From Streptomyces barringtoniae (GTDB taxonomy: Bacteria; Actinomycetota; Actinomycetes; Streptomycetales; Streptomycetaceae), in the NCBI RefSeq assembly GCF_020819595.1, contig NZ_JAJHNP010000010.1:248001-312000 (forward strand): 64,000 bases of DNA, in the 5' to 3' direction. Position 1 is the first letter of the stretch, and every line of letters starts with the position of its first letter. The translations under genes and the position numbers were made by a program. The notes under the pieces are model-generated. The model was not told the origin of the DNA, did not search any database, and saw only the letters and a list, made by a program, of their open reading frames with translations. Shown here in pieces: positions 44,889 through 54,523 of this stretch.

Positions 44889-44972
44889 GCCCGTGAACTT
44901 ACAACACAGGTGCGTGAATCGGCACCGAGAAGGTGTTGGACCCCGTGATCCACTCGGGGCGAGGGTGAGTCC

Positions 44973-46178
44973 ATGTCCTCGGTCATGTCCACAACCAGCG
45001 GCTACCGCCGCCTCCTCGGCCTCCCCGGCGCCCGCGCCTTCACCACCGGCAACCTTCTCGCCCGGCTGCCCATGGGCATGTTCAGCGTGAGCGCCGTCGT
45101 GATGATCGCCGGTTCGCGGGGCTCGTACGCCCTGGCCGGTGCCGTCACCGCGACCGGTCTCGCGGCGACCGCGCTGGCCGGGCCCTGGATCGCCCGGCTC
45201 GTCGACCGGCACGGGCAGGCCCGGGTCGCCGTACCGGCCACGCTCGTCTCCGTGCTCGGCAGCCTCGTGCTGCTGCTGTGCGTCCGCTACGACGCCCCCG
45301 GCTGGACCCTGTTCGCCGCCTACGCGCTCACCGCGGCCACCCCGAACATCGGCGGCCTGTCCCGCGCCCGCTGGGCCCATCTGCTGCGCGACGACCCGGG
45401 CGCGCTGCACACCGCGAACTCCTTCGAACAGGCCGCCGACGAGCTGTGCTTCATGCTCGGCCCGGTGCTGGCCTCCTTCCTCACCGGCGCCCTCTTCCCG
45501 GAGGCGGGCACACTCACCGGCGCGGTGCTGCTGCTCGCCGGCGTGCTGCTGTTCACCGCGCAGCGGGCCACCGAGCCGCCGCCGCGGGCCCGCTCACAGG
45601 CGCCCTCGCCGCTGCGCAGCCCGGGCATCCCGCCGTTGCTGGCCTGTTTCACCGCGACCGGGGCGGTGTTCGGCTCGATGGAGGTCGTCACGATCGCGTA
45701 CGCCGACGCACAGGGTCACCGTGCGGCGGCCGGTGCGGTGCTCGCCCTGCAGGCGGCGGGGTCGTGCGCGGCGGGGCTGCTGTACGGCGCGCTGAGGCCG
45801 ACGGGAGTGCGGCTGGGGCACTGCCTGGCGGGCATGGCCGTCCTGATGACGCTGCCGTGGGCGGCCGCGGGCCTCGCCGGTTCGCTGTGGGTGCTGGCGG
45901 GGGCGCTGCTGGTGGCGGGAATGGCCACGGCGCCGACGATGGTGACGGCCATGACACTGGTGCAGCGGCGCACCCCGGCCGCCCGTCTGAACGAGGGGAT
46001 GAGCCTGGTGGTGACGGGGCTGCTGACGGGGATCGCCTGCGGTTCGGCGGTGGGGGGCTGGGTGGCGGAGCACTTGTCGCCGGTCTCCGCGTACGTCGTA
46101 CCGGCGGCCGGCGCCACCGTCGCCCTCGGGTTGGCTTCGCTCACCCGCGTCGGCGGGGTGCCGCCGCGCGGGGAATGA
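44973..46178 (+). CDS. MFS transporter controlled by the divergent LysR gene
   Basis: 401 residues with about 12 helices. The motif-A loop is RLVDRHGQARV; the substrate site is unclear. ATG 44973 with GAGGGTGAG upstream. A second ATG (MSTTSG) is four codons on. Likely exporter of a small molecule, given the regulator arrangement. It ends 36 bases before the hairpin that also bounds ssrA. Confidence 0.9.
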   Translation: MSSVMSTTSGYRRLLGLPGARAFTTGNLLARLPMGMFSVSAVVMIAGSRGSYALAGAVTATGLAATALAGPWIARLVDRHGQARVAVPATLVSVLGSLVLLLCVRYDAPGWTLFAAYALTAATPNIGGLSRARWAHLLRDDPGALHTANSFEQAADELCFMLGPVLASFLTGALFPEAGTLTGAVLLLAGVLLFTAQRATEPPPRARSQAPSPLRSPGIPPLLACFTATGAVFGSMEVVTIAYADAQGHRAAAGAVLALQAAGSCAAGLLYGALRPTGVRLGHCLAGMAVLMTLPWAAAGLAGSLWVLAGALLVAGMATAPTMVTAMTLVQRRTPAARLNEGMSLVVTGLLTGIACGSAVGGWVAEHLSPVSAYVVPAAGATVALGLASLTRVGGVPPRGE

Positions 46179-46213
46179 CAACGGCCCCGCCGCTAGAAGC
46201 GACGGGGCCGTTG
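46179..46213. terminator. Bidirectional hairpin between MFS gene and ssrA
   Basis: CAACGGCCCCG pairs perfectly with CGGGGCCGTTG (11 bp). The inner CGCT/AGCG can also pair around one mismatch. It lies just past the 3' end of ssrA (minus) and just after the MFS stop (plus). Confidence 0.8.
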
Positions 46214-46241
46214 CCCACATGGGGTAACCCCCGGAGGGGTT

Positions 46242-46610
46242 TGGTGGAGATGGCGGGAATCGAACCCGCGTCCAACGGTGCGGAACCAGGGCTTCTCCGT
46301 GTGCAGTTCGCTTCGCTTTTCTCGGCCCCGGCGATCACGCGAACAAGTCGCCGACGGGCTCAGTCACTGTTTGGTTTCCCTCTTCACCCCGTGACCGGGA
46401 TCAAGGTTTAGTTCCCTAGCTGATGCCAGGATCCGGGTCGGGAACAGCCCCGGGCTGACACTTCGCAAGTCGCTACTTAGGCAGCGAGGGCGAAGGAATC
46501 GCGCTTGGTGTTGGCGATTATTTTTTTCGGCCTGTGGTTTACGAGATCATGGCCGCTTCCTCGACACGCTTCCCCTGCTTCGACAGCCGCTGTCGAAACC
46601 GATCATCCCC
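46242..46610 (-). ncRNA. ssrA: tmRNA (transfer-messenger RNA)
   Basis: 369 bases including an encoded CCA. On the minus strand the 5' end GGGGATGATC pairs with the 3' CATCTCC acceptor side (one G-U). The T arm GCGGGTTCGATTCCCGC is at the 3' end and the D-loop-like GGTTTCGACAGC near the 5' end. The tag frame (46515-46477) starts GCC and reads ANTKRDSFALAA then TAA. It rescues stalled ribosomes together with SmpB, encoded next door. The hydrophobic ALAA end marks products for proteolysis. Confidence 0.95.
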
Positions 46611-46702
46611 ATGTTGATTTCTCAAGGTTCACACCAGGCGCTGACGTCCGGTGCTGGTGCCATCGTACGGGAACAACGCAGGTCGGTGCCAGCGTATTCC
46701 CG

Positions 46703-47182
46703 CTAGCCCCGCTGCTTCCGGCGCGCCGCCGACATCGCGCGGTCCGCCTCGCGCCGGTCCTGCTTCTCGCGCAGGGTCTGGCGCTTGTCGTACTCCTTCT
46801 TGCCCCTGGCGAGCGCGATCTCGATCTTGGCGCGGCCGTCCTTGAAGTACAGGGCGAGGGGCACGATCGTGTGACCCGTCTCCTGGGACTTGGACTCCAG
46901 CTTGTCGATCTCCACGCGGTGCAGCAGCAGCTTGCGCTTGCGGCGGGCGCTGTGGTTGGTCCAGGTGCCCTGGCTGTACTCGGGGACGTGCACGTTGTGC
47001 AGCCACGCCTCGTGACCGTCCAGCTGCACGAAGCCGTCGACCAGCGAGGCCCGTCCCTGGCGCAGCGACTTCACCTCGGTGCCCATGAGGACCAGCCCGG
47101 CCTCGTAGGTGTCGAGGATGTGGTAGTCGTGCCGCGCCTTCTTGTTCTGCGCGATCAGCTTGCGCCCTTTTTCCTTAGCCAT
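46703..47182 (-). CDS. smpB: SsrA-binding protein SmpB
   Basis: 159 residues. Core [18 protein letters not shown] and VPEYSQGTW are diagnostic. The basic C-terminal tail ([21 protein letters not shown]) enters the decoding centre. Binds tmRNA for trans-translation. The ATG at 47182 gives [20 protein letters not shown], the usual start; ATG 47194 would add four residues. 92 bases separate it from the 5' end of ssrA. Confidence 0.97.
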   Translation of the reverse strand: MAKEKGRKLIAQNKKARHDYHILDTYEAGLVLMGTEVKSLRQGRASLVDGFVQLDGHEAWLHNVHVPEYSQGTWTNHSARRKRKLLLHRVEIDKLESKSQETGHTIVPLALYFKDGRAKIEIALARGKKEYDKRQTLREKQDRREADRAMSAARRKQRG

Positions 47183-47238
47183 AGTGCTGACCATTTTGGC
47201 ACCACACCGGGGGTGTGAGTACAGCTGATTACGAGTGG

Positions 47239-48411
47239 CTACGAGGGGTCACCCAGGCCGGTGAGGACCGTCTCGGCCCGGGGCAGGGCCTCCCCGGGGC
47301 TCGCGTCGAGATCGGGGGTGATGCCCCGGGCATCGACCGCGTGGCCGGAAGGAGTGCGGTAGTGGCCGACGGTCAGCTCGGCCACCGAGCCGTCGGGCAG
47401 CTCGCTCGGCATCTGGATGGAGCCCTTGCCGAAGGTGCGCGAGCCGATCACCACCGCGCGGCCCCGGTCCTGCAGGGCCCCGGTGAGCATCTCGGCCGCG
47501 CTCATCGTGCCGCCGTCGACCAGCGTGACCAGGGGCCGGGTGGTGTCGCCGCCGGGGTCGGCGTGCAGGGAGCGCTGGGCGCCGTCGACGTCGTAGGTGG
47601 CGACCAGGCCGCCGTCGAGGAAGGCGGAGGCGGTGTCCACCGCCTCGGTGACCAGGCCGCCGGAGTTGCCGCGCAGGTCGAGGACGATCCCGTCGTCGGC
47701 CGGGGCCTGCCGTACCGCGGCGCGGACGGCGTTGCCGGAGCCCTTGGTGAACGCGGCGATCCCGATGACGGTGACCCCGCCGGGCAGCCGGCGCACGGTC
47801 ACGGAGTCGGTGGACAGGCTGGCCCGGTGCAGGGTCTCGGTCCACGCGCGCGTGCCGCGCTGCAGGCCCAGGGTGACGGGCGTGCCCGCGGCCGCGTCGT
47901 CGGCGTCGCCGCGCAGTAAGGAGACCACCTCGGTGACCGGCCGGCCGTCGACCTTGCTGCCGTCGACGCTGCGCAGCCGGTCGCCCTTGCGGATCCCCGC
48001 CTCGGCGGCCGGCGAGCCCGGCTGCACCCTGGTCACCTCGATCCGGCCGTCCCGCTCGCGCCGCGCCCACAGGCCGACGCCGGTGTAGCGGCCGTCGAGG
48101 GACTCCTGGAACTCCTGGTACTCGCCCTCGGTGTACACCGCGCCCCAGCGGTCCCCGCTGCGGCTGACGGCCCGCTCGGCGGCCTCCATCGGGGACTTGC
48201 CGTCGGCCATCGCCTCGGCGGCGGCCTTCTGGACGTCCTCGTGGCTCGTGGCCGTACCCGTCGGCCCGGTGACGGGCCTGCGTGCGGTGGCGTCCGGCTC
48301 CGGGAAGGAGCCGGTGGCGGCGCCGGTGACCAGGACGCCGGCGAAGACCAGTGTCAGGGCGGCCCCGCGGCTGATGCGGCGGGGCCGGCAGAACAGGTCT
48401 CGGCCTGGCAT
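47239..48411 (-). CDS. S41 family carboxy-terminal processing protease with a TTA codon
   Basis: 390 residues. A signal anchor (about 12-36) is followed by a PDZ domain (about 95-175; [12 protein letters not shown], then [15 protein letters not shown]). The S41 peptidase domain has Ser304 (TMSAAE) and Lys329 (TFGKGS), 25 apart as expected. ATG 48411 has GAGGA about 9 bases upstream; ATG 48435 lacks a site. Codon 165 is TTA (47917-47919), one I can find in no other gene here. Likely cuts extracytoplasmic proteins; position after ftsEX suggests a cell-envelope role. Confidence 0.92.
   Translation of the reverse strand: MPGRDLFCRPRRISRGAALTLVFAGVLVTGAATGSFPEPDATARRPVTGPTGTATSHEDVQKAAAEAMADGKSPMEAAERAVSRSGDRWGAVYTEGEYQEFQESLDGRYTGVGLWARRERDGRIEVTRVQPGSPAAEAGIRKGDRLRSVDGSKVDGRPVTEVVSLLRGDADDAAAGTPVTLGLQRGTRAWTETLHRASLSTDSVTVRRLPGGVTVIGIAAFTKGSGNAVRAAVRQAPADDGIVLDLRGNSGGLVTEAVDTASAFLDGGLVATYDVDGAQRSLHADPGGDTTRPLVTLVDGGTMSAAEMLTGALQDRGRAVVIGSRTFGKGSIQMPSELPDGSVAELTVGHYRTPSGHAVDARGITPDLDASPGEALPRAETVLTGLGDPS
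47917..47919 (-). promoter_or_regulatory. TTA leucine codon (bldA-dependent)
   Basis: In-frame TTA at codon 165 of the S41 protease gene, within [11 protein letters not shown] needs the bldA tRNA, available late in Streptomyces development. Confidence 0.85.
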
Positions 48412-48460
48412 GGCGGGGAGTCCTCGGCCTGACATGGCGGTGAGTCTAGGACAACGCGAA

Positions 48461-48490
48461 GGGCCGTACGGGCGGATGCCCGTACGGCCC
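48461..48490 (-). terminator. Hairpin terminator downstream of ftsX
   Basis: GGGCCGTACGGGC and GCCCGTACGGCCC, 13 bp perfect, GGAT loop, 13 bases after the ftsX stop. Confidence 0.85.
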
Positions 48491-48502
48491 TCTTGGCATG
48501 CG

Positions 48503-49420
48503 TCACACCTTCAGGTACTTGCGCAGCGCGAAGAACGCCGCAAGTGACGGCATGAGAACGCTGGTTGCGAGGATCAGCGGCAGCTTGGTCAACACCGCGT
48601 CCCACCCGACGAAGTTGATGAGCGTGAGCTTGTGGGCGAGGTCCATGCCGTGGTCGATGGTGAAGTACCGGCCGACCACCAGGGCCACACAGGCGAGCCC
48701 GCCGCCGATGAGTCCGGCGACCGCGGCCTCGGCGATGAACGGCGCCTGGATGTAGAAGCCCGAGGCACCGACCAGACGCATGATCCCGGTCTCCCGCCGG
48801 CGGCTGAACGCCGACACGCGGACCGTGTTGACGATCAGCAGCAGCGCGACGATCAGCATCATCGCCATCACGCCGAGCGCGCCCCGGTTCATCAGGTTCA
48901 GCAGCTGGAAGAGGTTGTCCAGGATGCCCTTCTGGTCCTGCACGGACTGCACACCGGCGCGCCCGTTGAACGCCGAGGCGATCACCTGGTACTTCCGCGG
49001 GTCCTTGAGCTTGATCCGGTACGACTCCTGCATCTGGTCCGGCGTGAGCGAGCTGGCCAGCGGTGAGTTGCCGAACTGCTCCTTGTAGTGCTTGTACGCC
49101 TCGTCCTGCGACTCGTACGCCACCTTCTCGACGACCGGCATCTTGTGCAGGTCCGAGAGGATCTGCTTCTTCTGGTCCTCGGTCACCGCGCCCTTGGCGC
49201 AGTTGACGTCCGAGTCGGCGTCGTGCTTGTTGCACAGGAAGATCGAAACGTTGACCTTGTCGTACCAGTAGCCCTTCATGGTGCTCACCTGGTCGCTCAT
49301 CAGCAGGGAGCCGCCGAAGAGCGCCAGGGACAGGGCGACGGAGACGATGACGGCGAAGGTCATCGTCAGATTGCGGCGGAGACCGACACCGATCTCCGAC
49401 AGGACGAACTGGGCGCGCAT
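48503..49420 (-). CDS. ftsX: Cell division protein FtsX
   Basis: 305 residues, four membrane helices in the usual 1+3 layout: one near residue 22-45 and three in the C-terminal half. The large extracytoplasmic loop (about 48-175) would engage a peptidoglycan hydrolase. ATG 49420. 33 bases downstream of ftsE, forming the FtsEX ABC-like complex that couples ATP hydrolysis to wall cleavage. Confidence 0.95.
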   Translation of the reverse strand: MRAQFVLSEIGVGLRRNLTMTFAVIVSVALSLALFGGSLLMSDQVSTMKGYWYDKVNVSIFLCNKHDADSDVNCAKGAVTEDQKKQILSDLHKMPVVEKVAYESQDEAYKHYKEQFGNSPLASSLTPDQMQESYRIKLKDPRKYQVIASAFNGRAGVQSVQDQKGILDNLFQLLNLMNRGALGVMAMMLIVALLLIVNTVRVSAFSRRRETGIMRLVGASGFYIQAPFIAEAAVAGLIGGGLACVALVVGRYFTIDHGMDLAHKLTLINFVGWDAVLTKLPLILATSVLMPSLAAFFALRKYLKV

Positions 49421-49453
49421 GGCGTCTTGTCGAGCCTTTCGTCGTGAACTTGC

Positions 49454-50143
49454 TTAGTGCTGGTAGCCGTAGACGCCGCGGGCCTGGTCGCGGACGAGGC
49501 GGCCCTTCTCCAGCTCGATGACGCGCTTGCGCATCTGGTCCACGATGTTCTGATCGTGCGTCGCCATGATGACCGTGGTGCCCGTCCGGTTGATGCGGTC
49601 GAGCAACTTCATGATGCCGACGGAGGTCTGCGGGTCGAGGTTGCCGGTGGGCTCGTCGGCGATCAGCAGCTTGGGCCGGTTGACGAACGCCCGCGCGATG
49701 GCCACGCGCTGCTGCTCACCACCGGAGAGCTCACCGGGCATCCGGTCCTCCTTGCCGCCGAGCCCGACGAGATCGAGCACCTGTGGCACGGACTTGCGGA
49801 TCTCGCCGCGGGACTTGCCGATGACCTCCTGGGCGAAGGCCACGTTCTCCGCGACGGTCTTGTTCGGCAGGAGCCGGAAGTCCTGGAACACCGTGCCCAG
49901 CTGGCGGCGCATCTGCGGCACCTTCCAGTTGGAGAGGCGCGCGAGGTCCTTGCCCAGCACGTGCACCTGGCCGTGGCTGCACCGCTCCTCGCGGAGGACC
50001 AGCCGCAGGAAGGTGGACTTTCCGGAGCCGGAGGACCCCACGAGGAACACGAACTCGCCCTTCTCCACCTCGAGGGAGACATCCCTGAGTGCGGGGCGGG
50101 TCTGCTTGGGGTAGACCTTGGAGACATTGTCGAATCGGATCAC
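49454..50143 (-). CDS. ftsE: Cell division ATP-binding protein FtsE
   Basis: 229 residues. Walker [10 protein letters not shown], signature [12 protein letters not shown], Walker [14 protein letters not shown]-loop ATHD. Partner of FtsX. The GTG at 50143 ([13 protein letters not shown]) is the family-typical start. The ribosome site is weak. Confidence 0.96.
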   Translation of the reverse strand: MIRFDNVSKVYPKQTRPALRDVSLEVEKGEFVFLVGSSGSGKSTFLRLVLREERCSHGQVHVLGKDLARLSNWKVPQMRRQLGTVFQDFRLLPNKTVAENVAFAQEVIGKSRGEIRKSVPQVLDLVGLGGKEDRMPGELSGGEQQRVAIARAFVNRPKLLIADEPTGNLDPQTSVGIMKLLDRINRTGTTVIMATHDQNIVDQMRKRVIELEKGRLVRDQARGVYGYQH

Positions 50144-50392
50144 GGATGCACCACGCGTCGCCGGGGGTAGATGAGCGTGACCATACGCGAACCGGGTGTG
50201 CAAGTGCAGTCGCAGGTCGAGGTTGGGTAAGGCTTGTACGTTTTTGTACCGGCCGCGGTTCTCTCCCGGTCCCCTCCCGGCTCTCCGAGGCCCCGCGCAA
50301 GCTCCGCGGGAACCTGGCACAGTGGAGGGGGGAACGTTCTCGGTTCCGTGAGCGTTGATACGAGTGATGGCCGGTGCGAGGAGGGCGAGCGC

Positions 50393-50584
50393 ATGACGTA
50401 CGACCGGTTGGTGTGCGCGAACTGCGCGGCGCCCGTGAGCGAGGGCCGGTGCCCGGTGTGCCGTGCCAACCGCGAGCGACTGCAGCAAGAGGGTTTCCTC
50501 GGCGGGGTGAACCCGATGGCGCTGATCGCGCTGCTTGCAGTGCTGATCGCCGCGGTGGCGCTGCTGGCGCACCAGACCGCCTGA
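50393..50584 (+). CDS. Small zinc-ribbon membrane protein
   Basis: 63 residues. Two CxxC pairs (C8/C11 and C20/C23) form a zinc ribbon; one C-terminal helix (about 40-60, [19 protein letters not shown]). ATG 50393 has GAGGAGGG upstream. It is divergent from ftsE. Conserved unknown in Streptomyces. A strong hairpin follows. Confidence 0.85.
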   Translation: MTYDRLVCANCAAPVSEGRCPVCRANRERLQQEGFLGGVNPMALIALLAVLIAAVALLAHQTA

Positions 50585-50630
50585 GACGCCTGAGAACCGT
50601 CGCCTGTAAGAAAAGCCTCAGAAACCCGTC

Positions 50631-50660
50631 AGGGCCCGGAGCGTCAGCTCCGGGCCCTTC
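50631..50660. terminator. Hairpin terminator
   Basis: AGGGCCCGGAGC and GCTCCGGGCCCT, 12 bp perfect with GTCA loop; TT follows. It separates the zinc-ribbon gene from the convergent LAETG gene. Confidence 0.85.
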
Positions 50661-50701
50661 CGTGTGCGCGCTGATCGCGCCGCGTGACCGTGGGGTTACA
50701 C

Positions 50702-51643
50702 TCAGGCGGCAGCGCCACCGCGGCCGCTGACCAGACGCGGCAGAACGCGGAAGCCGATGCCGCCGGCGATCATCGTCGCGGCGCCGATGAGCAGGAACGC
50801 GGTCTGGCCGGCACCGGTCTCGGCGAGCTGCTTGCCGCTGCCCTGGGGCTGGGTGTCGGAGCCGGTGTCGGTGAGGGCCGAGGAGCCCTCGTCCTGCGAG
50901 GCGTTGTTGTTGCCGCCGCCCTGCGGGGTGTCGTTGTTGCCGCCGGTGCTGGAGGAGCCACCGGTGGTGTTGCCACCCGTGCTGGAGGAGCCGCCGGTGG
51001 TGCTGCCGCCCGAGGTGCCGGAACCGCCGGTGGTGCCGCCGCCGGTGGTGGTGCTGCCACCGTTGCCGTTGCCACCGCCGTTGCCGTTGCCGCCGCCGGT
51101 GCCGTTGTCGCCACCGTTGCCGTTGCCGCCGCCGGTGTTGCCACCATTGCCGTTGCCGCCGCCGGTGTTGCCACCGGTGCCGTTGTCACCGCCGGTCGTG
51201 GTGTCACCGCCCGTGGTGGTGTCGCCGCCGGTCGTGGTGTCTCCGCCGCCGATGACGCCGCCGATGGTGACGTCACCGCCGGTGTCGCCACCGGTCGTGG
51301 TGTCACCGCCCGTCGTGGCGTCACCGCCGGTCGTGGCGTCACCGCCGGTCGTGGCGTCACCGCCGGTCGTGGCGTCACCGCCGGTCGTGGCGTCACCGCC
51401 GGTCGTGGCGTCGCCGCCGGTCGTGGTCCCGCCGGTGGTGGTGCAGATGCCGAGATCGCAGCCGCCGTCACCGCCGTCGGTGCCGCCGTCGTCGCCGTTC
51501 GCGTGCGCGCTCAGGCTGATCGGGCCGGCCTGGACATCGATGCCCGCGGCGGAAGCCGCGCCGGCTGCGGTCAGCGACGCACCGGCCGCGATCACGGCGC
51601 CGGCGGCTATCCGCGCGACCCGGATCCGCGTCTTCTTCGTCAT
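50702..51643 (-). CDS. Sortase-anchored LAETG surface protein with Thr/Gly repeats
   Basis: 313 residues. Signal peptide to about residue 33, a short Asp/Gly-rich start with CDLGIC, then a low-complexity body of Gly, Thr, Asn, Ser. A hexapeptide TTGGDA occurs about six times, encoded by a near-identical 18-base unit. The end carries LAETG (273-277), a hydrophobic helix and an Arg tail: a class E sortase signal. It would be covalently attached to peptidoglycan. Ser/Thr-rich regions are often glycosylated. Confidence 0.88.
   Translation of the reverse strand: MTKKTRIRVARIAAGAVIAAGASLTAAGAASAAGIDVQAGPISLSAHANGDDGGTDGGDGGCDLGICTTTGGTTTGGDATTGGDATTGGDATTGGDATTGGDATTGGDATTGGDTTTGGDTGGDVTIGGVIGGGDTTTGGDTTTGGDTTTGGDNGTGGNTGGGNGNGGNTGGGNGNGGDNGTGGGNGNGGGNGNGGSTTTGGGTTGGSGTSGGSTTGGSSSTGGNTTGGSSSTGGNNDTPQGGGNNNASQDEGSSALTDTGSDTQPQGSGKQLAETGAGQTAFLLIGAATMIAGGIGFRVLPRLVSGRGGAAA
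51308..51425. repeat. Tandem 18-bp repeat in the LAETG gene
   Basis: The unit GTCGTGGCGTCACCGCCG repeats about six times with few changes. Such runs expand or contract by slippage, so the repeat count could differ between strains. Confidence 0.8.
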
Positions 51644-51898
51644 ATGGTTGCTACCCCCAGTAGCTGTTCGTCAATGAGGCGGCGCATGGGGCGTTGCCGT
51701 GATCGACGGAGGGCAGCCGGTGACGAAGTGTGCGTCAACTCATTCCCCCGGTTCACATGCGCCCCTGAAGTACGCATGCCGCACTTCACCCTTCCGATTT
51801 TTCAAAGCAACGTCAAGGTCGTTGCGGGCGCAATGTCCTGTCGGGGGTGTTTTACGGCGAGTTGAAGCCTGTGAGTGTGATGTAAAACCCAGACAAAA

Positions 51899-51929
51899 GA
51901 CAACTGCCGCCTCTCGGGCGGCAGTTGTC
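51899..51929 (-). terminator. Intrinsic terminator of prfB
   Basis: GACAACTGCCGCC pairs perfectly with GGCGGCAGTTGTC (13 bp, 5-base loop). On the minus strand TCTTTTG follows the stem, 13 bases after the prfB stop. Confidence 0.88.
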
Positions 51930-51941
51930 ATGTCGACAAAG

Positions 51942-53048
51942 TTACTTCTCCTGCTGCTTGCGCCAGCGAATGCCGGCCTCCAGGAACCCGTCGATCTCAC
52001 CGTTGAACACGGCCTCGGGGTTGCCGACCTCGTGCTCGGTGCGCAGGTCCTTGACCATCTGGTACGGGTGCAGCACGTACGAACGCATCTGGTTGCCCCA
52101 GGAGTTGCCGCCGTCGCCCTTGAGGGCGTCCATCTTGGCCTGCTCCTCCTGCCGGCGCCGCTCCAGCAGCTTGGCCTGGAGGACGTTCATGGCGGTGGCC
52201 TTGTTCTGGATCTGCGACCGCTCGTTCTGGCAGGAGACGACGATGCCGGTGGGGAGGTGGGTGATGCGAACCGCGGAGTCGGTCGTGTTGACGCCCTGGC
52301 CACCGGGCCCGGAGGACCGGTAGACGTCGATGCGCAGGTCGGACTCGTCGATCTCGACGTGGTCGGACTGCTCGACGACGGGCAGCACTTCCACACCCGC
52401 GAAGGAGGTCTGGCGGCGGCCCTGGTTGTCGAAGGGCGAGATGCGCACCAGGCGGTGCGTGCCCTGCTCGACGGAGAGGGTGCCGTAGGCGTACGGCGCC
52501 TGGACGGCGAAGGTGGTCGACTTGATGCCGGCCTCTTCGGCGTACGACGTCTCGATCAGCTCGGTCTTGTAGCCGCGCTGCTCGGCCCAGCGCAGATACA
52601 TGCGCTGGAGCTTCTCGGCGAAGTCGGCGGCGTCGACGCCACCGGCCTCGGCGCGGATGTTGACGAGCGCCTCGCGGGCGTCGTACTCGCCGGACAGGAG
52701 GGTACGGACCTCCATCTCGTCCAGCGCCTTGCGCACCGCGGTCAGCTCGGACTCGGCCTCGGCGCGGGTGTCCGGGTCGTCCTCCTCCTCGGCCATCTCG
52801 AAGAGGACGGCGAGATCGTCGATCCGGCCGCGCAGCGTCTCCGCCTTCCTGACCTCGGCCTGGAGGTGGGAGAGCTTGCTGGTGATCTTCTGCGCCTCGT
52901 CCGGGTTGTCCCAGAGGGACGGCGCGGCCGCCTGCTCCTCGAGCACGGCGATGTCTGCCCTCAGCCTGTCGAGGTCCAGGACGGCCTCGATCGACTCCAT
53001 GGTCGAGGAGAGGGACTTCAGCTCTTCGGATACATCGACGACTGCCAC
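51942..53048 (-). CDS. prfB: Peptide chain release factor 2
   Basis: 368 residues. SPF stop-recognition motif at 204-206, GGQ at 249-251 ([10 protein letters not shown]). Terminates at UGA and UAA; it matters here as nearly all genes end TGA. The reading frame is continuous from GTG 53048, so the programmed frameshift seen in many bacteria is absent. Confidence 0.97.
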   Translation of the reverse strand: MAVVDVSEELKSLSSTMESIEAVLDLDRLRADIAVLEEQAAAPSLWDNPDEAQKITSKLSHLQAEVRKAETLRGRIDDLAVLFEMAEEEDDPDTRAEAESELTAVRKALDEMEVRTLLSGEYDAREALVNIRAEAGGVDAADFAEKLQRMYLRWAEQRGYKTELIETSYAEEAGIKSTTFAVQAPYAYGTLSVEQGTHRLVRISPFDNQGRRQTSFAGVEVLPVVEQSDHVEIDESDLRIDVYRSSGPGGQGVNTTDSAVRITHLPTGIVVSCQNERSQIQNKATAMNVLQAKLLERRRQEEQAKMDALKGDGGNSWGNQMRSYVLHPYQMVKDLRTEHEVGNPEAVFNGEIDGFLEAGIRWRKQQEK

Positions 53049-53150
53049 GCATCCAGCGTAACGGCTCCGCGAAGCGTCGAGGGCCGGGTGCTCACGAGCT
53101 GCCGGGGTACCCGGGCCGCCGTGCCGTCTGCGGGCGGAGCCCCTGGTGGG

Positions 53151-54377
53151 TCAGGGGGTGGACGTGCTGTGGGTGTTCTGCGGCGCGTCCGAGTCCCCGT
53201 CGGCCGACGCCAGCCACGCGCCGACGCCCACGACAGCGGCCAGGACCACTCCGGCCACTCCCAGAGTGACCCTTCGACGCCGCACCGCGGCCTTGTGCCG
53301 GGCCGACCCCGGCCTGGGCGCACCGGTGGCCCGGGGAACGCGAGCGGTCCCGTGCGCGCCGCCCGCAAGCTCGTCCGGCCCCGGCACCCTCATCGACGTG
53401 TGCGTGTCCCGGTTGGAGTCCGGCTTGGCCCCGGGGACGAGGGGCACCGCCCCCCGCCGCCGTACCGGCTCCTCCCCCGGCGGAGCCGACGGCATCGGCT
53501 CGTCGGCGGCCTCCTCGGACAGCTCCGGCTCGTCCACGTCCAGCGGCGGCATCCCGGCCAGCGTCGGCAGCTGCTCCCGCAGCCGCGCCGCCAGCTCGGA
53601 GGCGCGCAGCCGGGACGCGGGCGCCTTGGCCAGGCACTGCACGATCAGCTGCCACAGCTCCTCCGGGATGCCCGGGAGGGGTACGACCGTCTCCGTGACG
53701 TGCCTGCGCAGTACCGCCCCCGGATGTCCCCCGCCGAACGGCGTGAACCCGGCCAGCAGCTCGTACAGGACCGTCGCCAGGGCGTAGATGTCCACGGACG
53801 CGCGCGGCGGCAGGCCCTCGACGATCTCGGGGGCGAGGTAGTCCGGCGTACCGATGATCTTCGTGGCCCGCGTCCGCTTCGGCGTGTCGATCAGCTTGGC
53901 CACGCCGAAGTCGGTGAGCAGGGCGGGGTGGGCGCCGCCGGGTCCCAGCGGACCCTGCATGTCGAGGAGCACGTTCTCGGGCTTGACGTCCCGGTGGACG
54001 ATCCCGGCCGCATGGGCCGCGGCCAGCGCGTCGGCGACGTCGGCGACGATCGCCACGGCCGCCTCGGGGGCGAGCCGCCGCTCGCGCTCCAGCCGGGTGC
54101 GCAGGTCGGTGCCGCGCACGAGGTCCATGACCAGGGCCAGGTCGTTGCCGTCGACGACCAGGTCGCGGACGGTGACGATGTGCGGGTGCTCCAGGCCGAG
54201 CAGCGCGGTGCGCTCCTGGACGAAGCGTCCGACGAGCTCCTCGTCGGAGGCGAGGTCCTCGCGCAGCAGCTTGACGGCGACGGGACCCTCCGGCCCCTCG
54301 CCCAGCCACACCGTGCCGGCGCTGCCCCGCCCCAGGATCTGGTTCGCGGTGTACCGGCTGCCGATCTTCCGTGCCAA
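53151..54377 (-). CDS. pkaB: Serine/threonine protein kinase PkaB
   Basis: 408 residues. Kinase domain about 9-265: G-loop ILGRGSAGTV, K36, HRDVKPENV, DFG in LLTDFGVAKL. A Pro/Glu-rich juxtamembrane stretch (about 275-370) and a single helix (about 375-395, GVAGVVLAAVVGVGAWL) follow; only ~12 residues are outside. TTG start at 54377 with AGGAG 5 bases upstream. Downstream of pkaA on the same strand. Symbol from recalled gene order (pkaB-pkaA next to prfB). Confidence 0.92.
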   Translation of the reverse strand: MARKIGSRYTANQILGRGSAGTVWLGEGPEGPVAVKLLREDLASDEELVGRFVQERTALLGLEHPHIVTVRDLVVDGNDLALVMDLVRGTDLRTRLERERRLAPEAAVAIVADVADALAAAHAAGIVHRDVKPENVLLDMQGPLGPGGAHPALLTDFGVAKLIDTPKRTRATKIIGTPDYLAPEIVEGLPPRASVDIYALATVLYELLAGFTPFGGGHPGAVLRRHVTETVVPLPGIPEELWQLIVQCLAKAPASRLRASELAARLREQLPTLAGMPPLDVDEPELSEEAADEPMPSAPPGEEPVRRRGAVPLVPGAKPDSNRDTHTSMRVPGPDELAGGAHGTARVPRATGAPRPGSARHKAAVRRRRVTLGVAGVVLAAVVGVGAWLASADGDSDAPQNTHSTSTP

Positions 54378-54523
54378 GACTGCTCCTACTGACGCGTGTT
54401 GTCGCTAAAACTACGCGTCCGGCGAGCCAACCTTCACCGCGGAGGCGGAAATCACCCGCCAGGTGTCGACAAATCTGCAAGCTCGCGGTCGGTTACCACG
54501 AGTACGCGCCGTTCGGCGGCCGC

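Noticed and set aside
51308-51425. Tandem repeats as a CRISPR array
   Set aside because: Repeats are contiguous in-frame codons of a surface protein, with no spacers and no cas genes.
51942-53048. Programmed frameshift in prfB
   Set aside because: The frame is open from the GTG start through SPF and GGQ with no internal TGA.
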